Below, in pieces: positions 1-10,056 of a DNA stretch of 64,000 nt (the first letter of the stretch is position 1; each line of letters begins with the position of its first letter). The stretch lies in assembly GCF_001439685.1 (NCBI RefSeq), contig NZ_JYLH01000006.1:1-64000 (forward strand), given 5' to 3'. The notes beneath the pieces are model-generated. The model did no database searches, was not told the origin of the DNA, and was given only the letters and a program-made list of their open reading frames with translations. This stretch comes from Pseudomonas libanensis (GTDB lineage Bacteria; Pseudomonadota; Gammaproteobacteria; Pseudomonadales; Pseudomonadaceae). The translations under genes were made by a program, and so were the position numbers.

Positions 1-2662
1 GTTCATCGCGCTCGGCGATGATTTTGCCGTAGGGGTTGTAGCTGAATTCCCGAGTGGCGCCGCCGGGCTGGGTCAGTTTCAGCAGACGTCCTACGGCGTC
101 CCATTCATAAAGAGCCTGCGCGCCATGCTCATCCTCACGCGCAATCTGCCGCCCTAGATCGTCATAGCGATAGCGCTTGATCCCGCCATTGGGCAATTGC
201 TCCTCAAGCAACTGCCCTCGCTCATTCCACACCAACCGATGACAACTGTGATCGGGGTACCAAACTCCAGTTAACTGCCCGCGTTTGTTGTAGCTATAGT
301 CCGTGACCTGCCCATCGGGATCGGTCCTGCGCGTAACATCGCCCTGGTCATTACGCTCATAGTTCCAGACCGCCTCGCCACGCCTGACAACCCGTACGAA
401 ACCGTTGTCATGCTCGTAGGACGTCGGCTCGTCATCCCCCGGAAACAACGCCACCAAGCGTCCGGCTTCGTCGTACTGATAGGCCGTCACCGCCCCCAGC
501 GGATCCTGCTCGACGGTCAGCCGGCCTTTGTCATCGTAGGATTTGAAGTGCTGGGCGCCGTCCGGATCAATGCGCTGTACCAACCGCGCCCGGTCGTCGT
601 GGACATAGATTTCCTGGCTGCCATCGGCGTTATGCACGGTGACGCGGCCGTCATCCCCCCAGGCATAACGCGTGTCCATCTGCGAAAAACTCGCCCAATG
701 CCGGACACAGCGTGCCGCCTTGCCGGAGCCTTCCCACGCCCAAAAGAAACTCGCCCCACCGGCCAACTGCCGCTCGAGAATGACGTGCTGCTCGTCGTAC
801 CGATAACGCTCGCTTTCACCGACGGCATTGGTCGCGCAAACCAGTCGTCCGTCTTCGTCATAGGCGTAGGAAACGACGTTCTGCTCGGTCTCCCAGACGT
901 AGGGTCCACGGTCTTTGGCGCGATGAACCTGGTAGTCCACCGCGACGATGCGATCCAACTCATAGCGCAGCAGCAGCGAACGGCCGAGACCGTTATCCAA
1001 CCGCTCAATCCGCCCTGAACGATCACGCACAATGCGCAGGCGGTTGTCATACGCATCACTGATCGAGACCAGTACACCGTCACGAAAGTGATAGAACCGC
1101 GACGCCTGGGCCAACACCAGTTCATCAACAGCCGAGCCCAGATAGATCGCCGCTTCGGCCAGGCTATTGGTGATCGCCGGTCGAGAATCGGTGGGCAACG
1201 GAAGCTGCGTACGGCGGTTCTCATGATCTGTCCAAACAACCGAGTCGCCCGACACAGCAAGCCTGTGCGCCAGCCCATGACTCCAGCCAAACCCCAACCC
1301 GCAATCCACTTCCACCGCACTGGTGCGATACAGCCGCGTCCACTCAAACGGCAAAATTCCATCCAGCACGCCATCGGTAAGGGTCAGTAACTCTTCCCCG
1401 GTGACCATCGACACCGGGCAGCCATGAGTGACCGTCTTGTCCGCAGGCGCCGCCGCATCGCCCTTGGGATTCGACGCCATGGCCGGTGCATCATCGACGT
1501 GCTCCTGCCGGACCAATACGGTCTGCCGGGCCTTGCTGCGCACTGCGGGCACCGGGTTCGAAACCAGTTGATCCCCAGCCTTCAACGGTACAGCCGGCAC
1601 CCCCTTGATCGGTGTCGCCAAACTCCCCAGCAACAACGGCTTAGCCGCCTCCACATGCGGCCCCAACCCAGGCCCCACAAGCTGCTTGGCCAGCATCTCT
1701 AACAACGCCCGCGCACGGCCAGATTTGATATGACCGAGCACCTGAGTCCCCAGCCGCGCCGTTAACCCCATCGCCCCCAAGACGCGAATCAACAGCAGGC
1801 TGATCAGCACCTCACCGCTGATTTCGCCCCACAGCTCACTCATGTCCGGCGGCGGCAACATGCGCATCCAGCTGACCATCGCCGCCACGTAGATAAACAA
1901 CAGTGGCTCATCACTGAGCACCAGCAGGCCCTGGGCAATCGCGTCTTGGCCCAGCGTCAACAGCTCATCCAATTCCGCTTGAGAGAGGTACTGCAGCAGC
2001 TTTTCGCTGTTGGGCTTGAGATCGGCCAACAGGTCGTACAGCTGGGTAACGTTGTCCCACAGGCTGTAAAGCGCCTTGCCCATACCGCTGAGAAATGCCG
2101 TTTCCAGCAACCGACGTCGGTCAAGCGGTGTCGCGTTGGTGTAGCCTTTCCACTGCGCCTGGAACCTGCTGTCCCACGCTTCACGCAAGCCCACTTCCAG
2201 CCCGCCGATCACTGACTGATAAGACGCATACCACGCCTTGACGTGATCGCGTGAAACGTTGGGGTAAAAGCTGACCTGGTATTGCTGGTTGCGATCACAC
2301 TCGGTGACTTCGAGGATGCCGCTCGGGCCGATGGTCTTATGGAGGGGCTCGCCCAGTGGGCCGCCGTTTGGGTCAACGCGTTGCAACATCACCGGCGTGT
2401 TGCCGATGGGGACGAACCGGGTGCTCTGGAACATATGCACCAGGGTCAACGTACCGCTGGCCGGGCATGTGGCGACGGTGCTGCTGGGAAGCAGGGAACG
2501 GTTGATCGGTGCAACGAGCGCTACCTCATCCCCGACCTTGAACACCTGCTCCACATCCAGCGCCGAGAAGCTCCAGAAACTCTCGGCCCAGGCGTCAAAG
2601 GTATTCAGGCAATCGCGAAAATCGCGCAGAACCCCTTCAACTTCGGGTGTCTGCACATCCAT
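1..2662 (-). CDS. Rhs/YD-repeat polymorphic toxin, 5' part (runs off left edge)
   Basis: An open frame of about 887 codons continues beyond the left window edge, so the variable C-terminal toxin tip is not visible. Residues about 410-490 read as the DUF6531 region typical of Rhs proteins (THGCPVSMVTGEELLTL, then a WTRLYRTS stretch). From about residue 560 onward there are many YD/RHS repeats such as YDEDGRLV, YDEAGRLVAL and YSYNKRGQLTG, ending at the edge with FSYNPYGKII. Rhs proteins form a large beta-cage around a C-terminal toxin and are usually delivered by type VI secretion; delivery here is inference, because no VgrG, chaperone or immunity gene is in view. The first in-frame ATG (2662) begins MDVQTPEVEG, but the best ribosome-binding site is further upstream in another frame (see the next entry). 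Confidence 0.88.
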   Translation of the reverse strand, partial: MDVQTPEVEGVLRDFRDCLNTFDAWAESFWSFSALDVEQVFKVGDEVALVAPINRSLLPSSTVATCPASGTLTLVHMFQSTRFVPIGNTPVMLQRVDPNGGPLGEPLHKTIGPSGILEVTECDRNQQYQVSFYPNVSRDHVKAWYASYQSVIGGLEVGLREAWDSRFQAQWKGYTNATPLDRRRLLETAFLSGMGKALYSLWDNVTQLYDLLADLKPNSEKLLQYLSQAELDELLTLGQDAIAQGLLVLSDEPLLFIYVAAMVSWMRMLPPPDMSELWGEISGEVLISLLLIRVLGAMGLTARLGTQVLGHIKSGRARALLEMLAKQLVGPGLGPHVEAAKPLLLGSLATPIKGVPAVPLKAGDQLVSNPVPAVRSKARQTVLVRQEHVDDAPAMASNPKGDAAAPADKTVTHGCPVSMVTGEELLTLTDGVLDGILPFEWTRLYRTSAVEVDCGLGFGWSHGLAHRLAVSGDSVVWTDHENRRTQLPLPTDSRPAITNSLAEAAIYLGSAVDELVLAQASRFYHFRDGVLVSISDAYDNRLRIVRDRSGRIERLDNGLGRSLLLRYELDRIVAVDYQVHRAKDRGPYVWETEQNVVSYAYDEDGRLVCATNAVGESERYRYDEQHVILERQLAGGASFFWAWEGSGKAARCVRHWASFSQMDTRYAWGDDGRVTVHNADGSQEIYVHDDRARLVQRIDPDGAQHFKSYDDKGRLTVEQDPLGAVTAYQYDEAGRLVALFPGDDEPTSYEHDNGFVRVVRRGEAVWNYERNDQGDVTRRTDPDGQVTDYSYNKRGQLTGVWYPDHSCHRLVWNERGQLLEEQLPNGGIKRYRYDDLGRQIAREDEHGAQALYEWDAVGRLLKLTQPGGATREFSYNPYGKIIAERDE

Positions 2663-2695
2663 CGGGGTCAGGGCCAGCCTGCCGATGGCCGGGTT

Positions 2696-2740
2696 CAAGC
2701 AGCAGCCCCGGCAACCAGGGCTCTAACGGAAAAAGCCATC
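2696..2740 (-). other. Ribosome-bound start plus 14 codons, out of frame with the Rhs gene
   Basis: A GAGG Shine-Dalgarno with 8-nt spacing precedes ATG at 2740. This frame reads MAFSVRALVAGAAA and then stops at TGA. Shifting by one base at the GCTGCTGC run gives LNPAIGRLALTP running straight into MDVQTPEVEG of the Rhs frame. The join looks natural, so this is probably the true N-terminus separated from the gene by a one-base deletion or a sequencing error. Programmed slippage is less likely. Confidence 0.6.
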
Positions 2741-2935
2741 TGCAATCCCTCGCACTGTTCAATCAGGCGAGGGACTTTGCAGCGGTTCCCGGGGCTGGGG
2801 AGTAAAGCTTATCCGGCAGTTATGTGGGATGTTTCAGCTACGGCCAAGCAACCGGTTCTGCACACCGACGAACCCCGGTTAGACTTACCTGTCGATATCT
2901 GCACTGTCCGGCCCGTCGTTCATCAAGGAAGCCCC

Positions 2936-4021
2936 ATGTATTCAAGCCGTCTGCTCCTCTGCCTCATGCCTTTGCTGGTGCTCGCCGGTTGCTCCACTTC
3001 ACGCGGTCCGCAGCAGCCTGAGCGCAGTGAAGCCGAGGTGAAGGCGCAGATCGTGCGCCTGCTGCCGGCCAAGGTGGCGGACCGCAACGGTTGGGCCCAG
3101 GACATCTACACCGCCTTCGACACCCAAAAGATCTACCCCAGCACTGAAAACATCTGCGCCGTACTGGCGGTAACCGAGCAGGAATCCACCTTTCAGGTCG
3201 ACCCACCAGTGCCCGGCATGGGCAAGATCGCCCAGGATGAGATCCTGCGCCGTGCCGGCAAGGTGCATGTGCCCGCATTCGTGGTACGCAGCGCATTGCA
3301 ATTGCGTTCGCCCACCGGCAAGACCTACGCCGACCGCTTGAATGCCGCACGCACCGAAAAGGACCTGAGCGCGATCTTCGATGACTTCATCAGCATGGTG
3401 CCCCTGGGCAATACGCTGTTTGGCGGCTTCAACCCGGTGCACACCGCAGGCCCGATGCAGGTCAGTATCGACTTCGCACAAAAGCAGGCGCGGGGTTATC
3501 CCTACACGGTGGACGGCACGATTCGCCGCGAAGTCTTCACCCGTCGTGGCGGTATGTACTTCGGTATCGCCCATCTGCTCGGCTACCCGGTGAGCTACGA
3601 TCAGCCGCTGTACCGCTTCGCCGATTTCAATGCCGGCTGGTACGCCAGCCGCAACGCGGCGTTCCAGGCGGCCGTCAGCCGCGTCACCGGCAAAGAGCTG
3701 GCACTGGACGGGGATCTGATCCGCTATGGCTCCTTGCTGCCCGGCACCACCGAGCTGGCGGTGCGCTCACTGGGGGCAAAACTGGACATGCGTAACCCGA
3801 GCATCCGCAGCCAGCTGGAGCAGGGCGAGCAGTTGGATTTCGAAGACACCACCCTTTACAAGCGCGTCTTTGCCCTGGCCGATCAGGCCGCGGGCAAGCC
3901 GCTGCCGCGGGCGATCCTGCCGGGCATTGTGCTCAAAAGCCCGAAGATCACCCGCAACCTGACCACGGCATGGTTCGCCAAGCGCGTGGATGAGCGCTAT
4001 CAGCGCTGCATGAAACGCTGA
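2936..4021 (+). CDS. DUF1615-family lipoprotein
   Basis: This 361-residue protein starts at ATG 2936. The open frame extends further upstream, but only this start gives a proper lipoprotein signal: a charged N-terminus, a hydrophobic stretch and a lipobox ending LVLAGC (lipidated Cys19). The body matches my memory of the DUF1615 family of predicted outer-membrane or periplasmic lipoproteins. It has an AVTEQEST motif reminiscent of lysozyme-like folds, which carry a catalytic Glu in a similar ES context, and a later FADFNAGWYASRNAAFQ motif. The molecular role of the family is not known to me. It is a single gene between the divergent Rhs gene and the thioesterase. Confidence is high that it is real and moderate on the family name. 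Confidence 0.85.
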   Translation: MYSSRLLLCLMPLLVLAGCSTSRGPQQPERSEAEVKAQIVRLLPAKVADRNGWAQDIYTAFDTQKIYPSTENICAVLAVTEQESTFQVDPPVPGMGKIAQDEILRRAGKVHVPAFVVRSALQLRSPTGKTYADRLNAARTEKDLSAIFDDFISMVPLGNTLFGGFNPVHTAGPMQVSIDFAQKQARGYPYTVDGTIRREVFTRRGGMYFGIAHLLGYPVSYDQPLYRFADFNAGWYASRNAAFQAAVSRVTGKELALDGDLIRYGSLLPGTTELAVRSLGAKLDMRNPSIRSQLEQGEQLDFEDTTLYKRVFALADQAAGKPLPRAILPGIVLKSPKITRNLTTAWFAKRVDERYQRCMKR

Positions 4022-4126
4022 CGCAGCAACTCGCCACGCATGGCGGGGAATTTGCGCGGCTGATGGTAATGGCGGCTGCATGACGCTTGGCGTACATCTT
4101 GGGGCTCGTTCCAGGGAAGAGCCGCC

Positions 4127-4549
4127 ATGACCACCCACACCGTTCCTCAAGGTTTTGTTCCATTACCGCGCAGCAGCCCATTGCTGGACCTGCTCGGCCC
4201 GGCGTATTGCCGGGGCGAAGGCTTGCAGCTGGAAATCGGCCTGCGCGCCGATAATCGTCACGCCAATGGGCGCGGTACGGTGCACGGTGGGGTGCTGGCA
4301 ACCCTGGCGGATATCGGCATGGGCTACGCCATGGCGTTTTCCAGTGAGCCGCCGTTACCGTTGATTACCGCCAGCATGACCGTGGACTATCTGGGCGCTG
4401 TGCAGGTAGGGGAGTGGATGGTGGTGCGCTTGGACAGCCACAAGCGCGGAAGGCAGATGGCGTTTGCCACGCTGAGTTTGCAAGTGGATGAGCGGGTTGT
4501 GCTGCGGGCGAGTGCGGTGTTTGCGGTGCCACAGAGTGACAGACAATGA
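4127..4549 (+). CDS. PaaI-type hotdog thioesterase
   Basis: The 140-residue length is typical of single-domain acyl-CoA thioesterases of the PaaI/YbgC-like hotdog fold. The family signature is clear: N-G-R-G-T-V-H-G-G-V at residues 47-56, followed by the central helix LATLADIGMGYA carrying the conserved acidic residue. Members hydrolyse acyl- or phenylacyl-CoA thioesters in the cytoplasm; the substrate here cannot be read from sequence. The gene stands alone, preceded by AGAGCCGCC before ATG and followed by a REP palindrome. It sits next to the CoA-transferase/thiolase operon but converges on it, so co-function is only suggestive. Confidence 0.85.
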   Translation: MTTHTVPQGFVPLPRSSPLLDLLGPAYCRGEGLQLEIGLRADNRHANGRGTVHGGVLATLADIGMGYAMAFSSEPPLPLITASMTVDYLGAVQVGEWMVVRLDSHKRGRQMAFATLSLQVDERVVLRASAVFAVPQSDRQ

Positions 4550-4556
4550 GATCGAA

Positions 4557-4645
4557 TGTGGGAGCTGGCTTGCCTGCGATAGCGGTGTGTCAGTTAGCAA
4601 TGATTTGACTGATAGACCGCTATCGCAGGCAAGCCAGCTCCCACA
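4557..4645. repeat. REP pair (type I, GGGAGC-TGGCTTGCC)
   Basis: TGTGGGAGCTGGCTTGCCTG and its inverted copy flank a central spacer, giving an imperfect 89-bp palindrome typical of Pseudomonas REP doublets. It lies between two converging genes. Confidence 0.85.
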
Positions 4646-4680
4646 TTTTGACCGAATTCATTCAGGGACATCGATAAAAG

Positions 4681-4714
4681 AAAAGGCCTGGCTTTTCGTG
4701 GAGCCAGGCCTTTT
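4681..4714 (-). terminator. Rho-independent terminator of the dhcA-dhcB-atoB operon
   Basis: A 13-bp stem AAAAGGCCTGGCT / AGCCAGGCCTTTT with an 8-nt loop lies 18 bp past the atoB stop. The symmetric A/T runs allow bidirectional use. Confidence 0.85.
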
Positions 4715-4732
4715 CTGCATTGCTCTTACAGG

Positions 4733-5914
<1,182 letters not shown>

Positions 5915-5925
5915 GGAATCTGTCC

Positions 5926-6585
5926 TCACTGGAAGTGCATTTCTGGAACGTGGTCCGGGACGATCAGTTTACCGGCGGTCTTGCTCACAATCTCTTCAAC
6001 GCTGACGCCAGGTGCGCGTTCCTTGAGGACAAAAGCGCCATTTTCGATTTCCAGGTACGCAAGGTCCGTCAGCACACGCTTGATGCAGTTCGCGCCGGTC
6101 AGCGGCAGGCTGCACTGGCTGAGCAATTTGGACTCACCGTCCTTGGATGCGTGGGTCATGATCACGATGATATTTTCCGCGCCAGCCACCAGGTCCATGG
6201 CGCCGCCCATGCCCTTGACCAGCTTGCCGGGGATCATCCACGAGGCGATGTTGCCTTGTACGTCCACTTCAAATGCGCCGAGCACGGTGAGGTCGACATG
6301 CCCGCCGCGAATCATTGCGAAGGACTCGGCAGAGGAGAAGATCGATGCGCCGATGCGCGCCGTGACGGTTTGCTTGCCGGCGTTGATCATGTCGGCATCG
6401 ATAGTGTCTTCGGTAGGAAACGGGCCCATGCCGAGCAGGCCGTTTTCCGATTGCAGCATCACTTCCATGCCGTCGGGGATGTAGTTGGCCACCAGGGTCG
6501 GAATGCCGATGCCCAGGTTTACGTAATAGCCGTCCTGCATTTCGCGGGCGACGCGTTGAGCCATCTGTTCGCGGGTAAGCGCCAT
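5926..6585 (-). CDS. dhcB: 3-oxoacid CoA-transferase, beta subunit
   Basis: The 219-residue family I CoA-transferase beta subunit carries the catalytic glutamate (Glu47) in the signature SENGLLG, plus the [15 protein letters not shown] and GAMDLV blocks of the SCOT/AtoA/DhcB group. With the alpha subunit upstream it moves CoA from a donor such as succinyl-CoA or acetyl-CoA to a 3-oxoacid. The symbol dhcB is chosen because the order LysR, alpha, beta, thiolase resembles the dehydrocarnitine catabolic locus of Pseudomonas. An acetoacetate role (atoA/scoB) is equally compatible with the sequence. The gap to the alpha subunit is 30 bp. Confidence 0.9.
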   Translation of the reverse strand: MALTREQMAQRVAREMQDGYYVNLGIGIPTLVANYIPDGMEVMLQSENGLLGMGPFPTEDTIDADMINAGKQTVTARIGASIFSSAESFAMIRGGHVDLTVLGAFEVDVQGNIASWMIPGKLVKGMGGAMDLVAGAENIIVIMTHASKDGESKLLSQCSLPLTGANCIKRVLTDLAYLEIENGAFVLKERAPGVSVEEIVSKTAGKLIVPDHVPEMHFQ

Positions 6586-6615
6586 GATTATTTCCTCTTA
6601 TTGTTCTGGACGGGA

Positions 6616-7314
6616 TTATTTGCGGACGGTGCGCTGTTCGATGCGCTTTTCGAAGGTGCCGCAGATGATCCGGTCGACGTAGATGCCAGGGGTGTGGATC
6701 TGCGCCGGGTCCAGCTCGCCCGGTTCGACGATTTCCTCGACTTCGACCACGGTGATCTTGCCGGCGGTGGCGGCCAGCGGGTTGAAGTTCTGGGCGGTGT
6801 GGCGGTAGATGACGTTGCCGAAGTGGTCGGCCTTCCAGCCTTTGACGATGGCGAAATCGCCGGTGATGGATTCTTCCATCAAGTAGGGGCGGCCATTGAA
6901 TTCGCGGGTTTCCTTGCCTTCGGCAACCGGGGTGCCGACGCCGGTGGCGGTGAAGAAGGCCGGGATACCGGCGCCGCCTGCGCGCATTTTTTCCGCCAGG
7001 GTGCCTTGGGGAGTGAGCACCACTTCGATTTCGCCGCTGAGCAGCTGCTTTTCGAACAAGGCATTTTCACCTACATAGGAGGCGATCACTTTGCTGATCT
7101 GTTTTTCTTCCAGCAGCACACCCAGGCCGAAGCCATCGACGCCGCAGTTGTTGGAAACCACTGTCAGGTCGCGGGTGCCTTTGCGCTTGATTTCGGCGAT
7201 GAGGTTTTCCGGAATACCACACAGGCCAAATCCGCCGGAGAGCACGGTCATGCCATCTTCCAGGCCTGCCAGCGCTTCTTCATAGGACGCCACGCGTTTA
7301 TCGAAACCTGCCAT
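6616..7314 (-). CDS. dhcA: 3-oxoacid CoA-transferase, alpha subunit
   Basis: This 232-residue partner of the downstream beta subunit shows the alpha signature [13 protein letters not shown] near the N-terminus and the [20 protein letters not shown] block. The start is ATG 7314 ([10 protein letters not shown]), with GAGG five bases upstream. The open frame continues 45 codons further upstream through AT-rich promoter DNA, which is not credible coding sequence. It is the first gene of the operon and is transcribed divergently from a LysR gene 133 bp away, the usual arrangement for LysR control. Confidence 0.92.
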   Translation of the reverse strand: MAGFDKRVASYEEALAGLEDGMTVLSGGFGLCGIPENLIAEIKRKGTRDLTVVSNNCGVDGFGLGVLLEEKQISKVIASYVGENALFEKQLLSGEIEVVLTPQGTLAEKMRAGGAGIPAFFTATGVGTPVAEGKETREFNGRPYLMEESITGDFAIVKGWKADHFGNVIYRHTAQNFNPLAATAGKITVVEVEEIVEPGELDPAQIHTPGIYVDRIICGTFEKRIEQRTVRK

Positions 7315-7447
7315 ATGCACCTCTTTTATTGTTTGTGGTCCAGCCAGTGAACCGAGTGTTGCGCTGATGGATTGATTTGTTAAGTTGTTTTTTAAGGTTG
7401 ATTGATTTAGAAAACAGCATAGTCGATCCTTCGTTCGGAGCAGTGTC
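7315..7447. promoter_or_regulatory. Divergent promoter region, dhcA / LysR gene
   Basis: This 133-bp AT-rich gap contains a repeated motif, GGATTGATTTGTTAAG near 7371 and GGTTGATTGATTTAG near 7397, about 27 bp apart. It is a plausible LysR-type operator; binding is inferred only from repetition and position. Confidence 0.45.
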
Positions 7448-8350
7448 ATGACCGTTAAACAGATGCGTGCCTTTCTGGCCGTGGCCCAGAGCCTGAGCTT
7501 TGCCGCGGCCTGCGAGCGCCTGCACCTTTCTCAATCGGCTCTGAGCTTAACGATCAAGGGCCTGGAAGAAGGGTTGGGTGGACGCTTGTTCAGCCGTAAC
7601 ACACGCAATGTCGCGCTAACCCCTGAAGGTGAGTCGCTGTTGCCCCTGGCACGTCGATTGATTGCTGACTGGGACAATGCCGAGGACGAACTGCGCCAGC
7701 GGTTCACGCTGCAACGCGGGCGGGTAACGGTAGCGGCGATGCCATCGTTCGCTGGCAACCTGTTGCCGCCGATCCTGAAGATATTCCGCGCCCGTTACCC
7801 CCAGGTGAATGTGACGGTGCATGACCTGATCAATGAGCAAGTGCTGGAGATGGTGCGTGATCGCCAAGTCGAGCTGGGCGTGGCATTCGAGCCGTCCGAA
7901 GGGTCATCGTTGGCCTTCACGCCGCTGTACCTGGACCGCTTTATTGCCGTGGTGCCGGGAGATTCGCCCTTGGCGCAATGCGCTGAAATCGACTGGAAAA
8001 CCCTGTTGGAGCATCCGTTCATTACTTTGCAGCGGCCATCTACGGTACGGGTGATGCTGGAGGAACACCTCGGTGCCTTGCAGATGAAGTTGCCCGTGGC
8101 GCTGGAAAGCCATCAATTGGCGACGGTGGGCAAGATGGTTGCCAGTGGCTTGGGGGTCAGCGCCGTGCCGGCCTTATGTGCACGGCAAATGGAGGAAGCG
8201 GGGGCGCATTGCATTACCTTGAGCGGCCCGGTGATCGAGCGGCCGATTGGCGTTTTGACCAAGCCCGGGCATGAACTATCGGCGGCAGCCCAAGTATTGT
8301 TTGATATTTTTTGCGATGAAGCTGGGAAGGGCAGGTTTCCAACTTTTTGA
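7448..8350 (+). CDS. LysR-family regulator of the CoA-transferase operon
   Basis: The 300-residue protein has the standard LysR architecture. An N-terminal winged HTH occupies residues 1-60 ([53 protein letters not shown]), followed by a two-lobed effector-binding domain of about 210 residues. It is divergent from dhcA, so the likely role is activating that operon in response to a pathway metabolite. The arrangement corresponds to the regulator called DhcR in P. aeruginosa, but orthology was not tested. The ATG has GGAG upstream (TTCGGAGCAGTGTC). Confidence 0.9.
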   Translation: MTVKQMRAFLAVAQSLSFAAACERLHLSQSALSLTIKGLEEGLGGRLFSRNTRNVALTPEGESLLPLARRLIADWDNAEDELRQRFTLQRGRVTVAAMPSFAGNLLPPILKIFRARYPQVNVTVHDLINEQVLEMVRDRQVELGVAFEPSEGSSLAFTPLYLDRFIAVVPGDSPLAQCAEIDWKTLLEHPFITLQRPSTVRVMLEEHLGALQMKLPVALESHQLATVGKMVASGLGVSAVPALCARQMEEAGAHCITLSGPVIERPIGVLTKPGHELSAAAQVLFDIFCDEAGKGRFPTF

Positions 8351-8368
8351 ACAGGTCACAAAAAATTA

Positions 8369-8394
8369 TGGGAGCTGGCAAGCCAACTCCCACA
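8369..8394. repeat. Degenerate single REP / terminator-like hairpin
   Basis: TGGGAGCTGGC-AAGCCAACTCCCACA folds into a hairpin between two converging genes. It resembles a collapsed REP unit and could end both transcripts. Confidence 0.6.
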
Positions 8395-8413
8395 CTTGAT
8401 CGAATGATGCTTA

Positions 8414-8743
8414 TTAGTAGTAGCGATCGATCACTTTAACCTGCGAGTTATCCTTGAAAGATGCCCAGGCATTGTTAAGTGTATCGAACACCTGCTCGAT
8501 AAAATTGCGGTCGGCCGCGGCTTTCTTGCCGACATAACCCTGGCCTCGGCGGTACATCTTCAGGCGCGCCGCCAGCTCACGGTTATTGCGGTCGAATTCG
8601 GCCTCTTTGGTGTTGGGAGCCAGGCAGTCAATTTGCACTTCGCCCGATTTGCCAATCCACAGGATATGGTCGTCGAGTGTGTCTTTCTGCGCTGCGAACA
8701 TCTCAGCCAATTCATCGATAGTTGGTTGGTTGTTCAGATTCAT
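8414..8743 (-). CDS. Conserved hypothetical protein, 109 aa
   Basis: I do not recognise a named family. The protein is hydrophilic and has no signal peptide or membrane segment. It has an N-terminal helical part (PTIDELAEMFAAQKDTLDDHILWIG), a central RNNRELAARLKMYRRGQGYVGK segment rich in basic residues, and a C-terminal FDTLNNAWASFKDN. The pattern looks like an all-alpha cytoplasmic protein. AAGGGG upstream of ATG and codon use like the neighbours support it as a real gene. It stands alone, with a long non-coding leader region on its 5' side. Confidence 0.65.
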   Translation of the reverse strand: MNLNNQPTIDELAEMFAAQKDTLDDHILWIGKSGEVQIDCLAPNTKEAEFDRNNRELAARLKMYRRGQGYVGKKAAADRNFIEQVFDTLNNAWASFKDNSQVKVIDRYY

Positions 8744-9183
8744 GTGTAAGCCCCTTGACCAGTTGGCGATCTATCAGTTGATTCGTTAAAACTCTTTAGT
8801 TATCTCCGGTTCGGAAAACCGGGCGTCAGCGACGGTCTGCCGAATACGGGCAGGGTCTTGAGCCTGTTGCATGTAGTCTTGCTGATGAACTGCTACGCAA
8901 TGCTTTCATAACGAAGACAAGCAGCGTTCAGGCTCCTTGCACCTGTCCCTTTCGGGGCTGGTCAGCTTCATCAATCCGCCTTGTGGGCAGTGCACATCCG
9001 GAAAAACAGCTCGGCGGTCAGACGAGCCTGTTCAAAACGCGTGTTACCAACGCTCCCGATCCGGGAGACGTCTAGATCATGCAAGGACAAAAAGCTTACG
9101 TCAACGATTATGTAGTGATTATTTTTGCACACTACATAAATCGTTGTAGGGGCGGGAGAATGCGGGAAAACGTGACTTGGGCG
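8744..9183. other. 440-bp gene-free region rich in hairpins
   Basis: No convincing gene is present. Short hairpins follow one another: CCGGTT/AACCGG (8806-8822), CTGCC/GGCAG (8837-8853), GCTCG/CGAGC (about 9008-9027) and CTCCCG/CGGGAG (about 9052-9066). A large AT-rich inverted repeat follows (separate entry). It lies upstream of the 109-aa gene and downstream of the sirtuin gene. A small RNA or long 5' leader is possible, but no known RNA family was recognised. Confidence 0.35.
9103..9145. repeat. Inverted repeat, about 15-bp arms, AT-rich
   Basis: Arms AACGATTATGTAGTG and CACTACATAAATCGTT pair with a single bulged base around a 12-nt loop. There is no terminal T-run, so it does not look like a simple terminator; an operator or mobile-element end is possible. 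Confidence 0.7.
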
Positions 9184-10047
9184 TCATTTTTTGGAGGTGT
9201 AGGTCTGGAGTCTGTCGACCAATAACGGCAGAAGCTGCTCGCAGGAGGCCTGGATTTTAACCTGCAGCAGTTCATCTCCTCGGGTCTTGCCCAGGTTGAT
9301 CGCAATCACCGGCTTACCCTGTTCGACCATCGCCTTGCACAAGCGGAACGCCGAATAGGCCATCAGCGACGACCCCACCACCAGCAAACCGTCAGCATGG
9401 TCTACCGCCGTCATCGCCTTAAGCGCAGTTGCCGGTGCGACGTTCTCGCCAAAGAACACCACGTCAGGTTTGAGACGTTCGCCATTGCAATGGGGGCAGC
9501 GGGGTACCTGGAAGCGCTGTTCGAACGCGGTGTCGAGCAAGCTGTCGCCATCTGGCGCTTGCACGGCATGCACCTGCGCCATGTGAGGGTTATCGACGTC
9601 CATCTGCCGCTGGATCGCATCGCGTGCGCTGCGCAGTTGGCAATCCAGGCACAGCACCCGATGCAGGCTGCCATGCAGCTCAATCACATCGTGGCTGCCG
9701 GCCTGTTCATGCAGGGCGTCGACGTTTTGAGTGATCAGCCCACTGATCAGCTCGCGCTGTTGCAGCGTCGCCAGCGCCCGGTGGGCCTTGTTCGGTTGGG
9801 CAATGCGTACCCGGGGCCAACCCAGCATTGCCCGCGCCCAGTAGCGGCGCCGCGCCTCTGGGGTGGCGAGGAATTCCTGGTACATCATTGGGGCCTTGCC
9901 CCGGCGCACACCTTCACTGTCGCGGTAATCAGGGATGCCCGACGAGGTGCTGATCCCTGCACCGGTCAGCACCACAAAGCGTCGTCCGGCCATGGCCCCG
10001 TGCAGGGTATCGAGATGGTCTTCCTGATGTACCGAGGTGTCGAGCAT
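9184..10047 (-). CDS. Sir2-family NAD-dependent deacylase (class II-like)
   Basis: This 287-residue sirtuin removes acyl groups from protein lysines using NAD. Visible motifs are the NAD-binding GAGISTSSGIPDYR (residues 29-42), TQNVDALHEQAG (107-117) and the catalytic His125 in IELHGS. Two zinc-binding pairs are seen, CLDC (133-136) and CPHC (184-187), then VVFFGENV and the GSSL motif. The spacing between the zinc pairs is long, as in the SIRT4-like class II group. ATG 10047 has GGGGGAA in front of it. The gene begins 9 bp after the CBS-domain gene, so the two probably form one transcript. Confidence 0.92.
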   Translation of the reverse strand: MLDTSVHQEDHLDTLHGAMAGRRFVVLTGAGISTSSGIPDYRDSEGVRRGKAPMMYQEFLATPEARRRYWARAMLGWPRVRIAQPNKAHRALATLQQRELISGLITQNVDALHEQAGSHDVIELHGSLHRVLCLDCQLRSARDAIQRQMDVDNPHMAQVHAVQAPDGDSLLDTAFEQRFQVPRCPHCNGERLKPDVVFFGENVAPATALKAMTAVDHADGLLVVGSSLMAYSAFRLCKAMVEQGKPVIAINLGKTRGDELLQVKIQASCEQLLPLLVDRLQTYTSKK

Positions 10048-10056
10048 GGGTTCCCC

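Noticed and set aside
2282..2935. Upstream extension of the DUF1615 lipoprotein frame
   Set aside because: It lies antisense to the Rhs gene and would bury the lipoprotein signal 218 residues inside the protein.
8937..9149. 70-codon frame in the hairpin-rich gap
   Set aside because: No ribosome-binding site, no recognisable motif and an unusual amino-acid mix; more likely chance.
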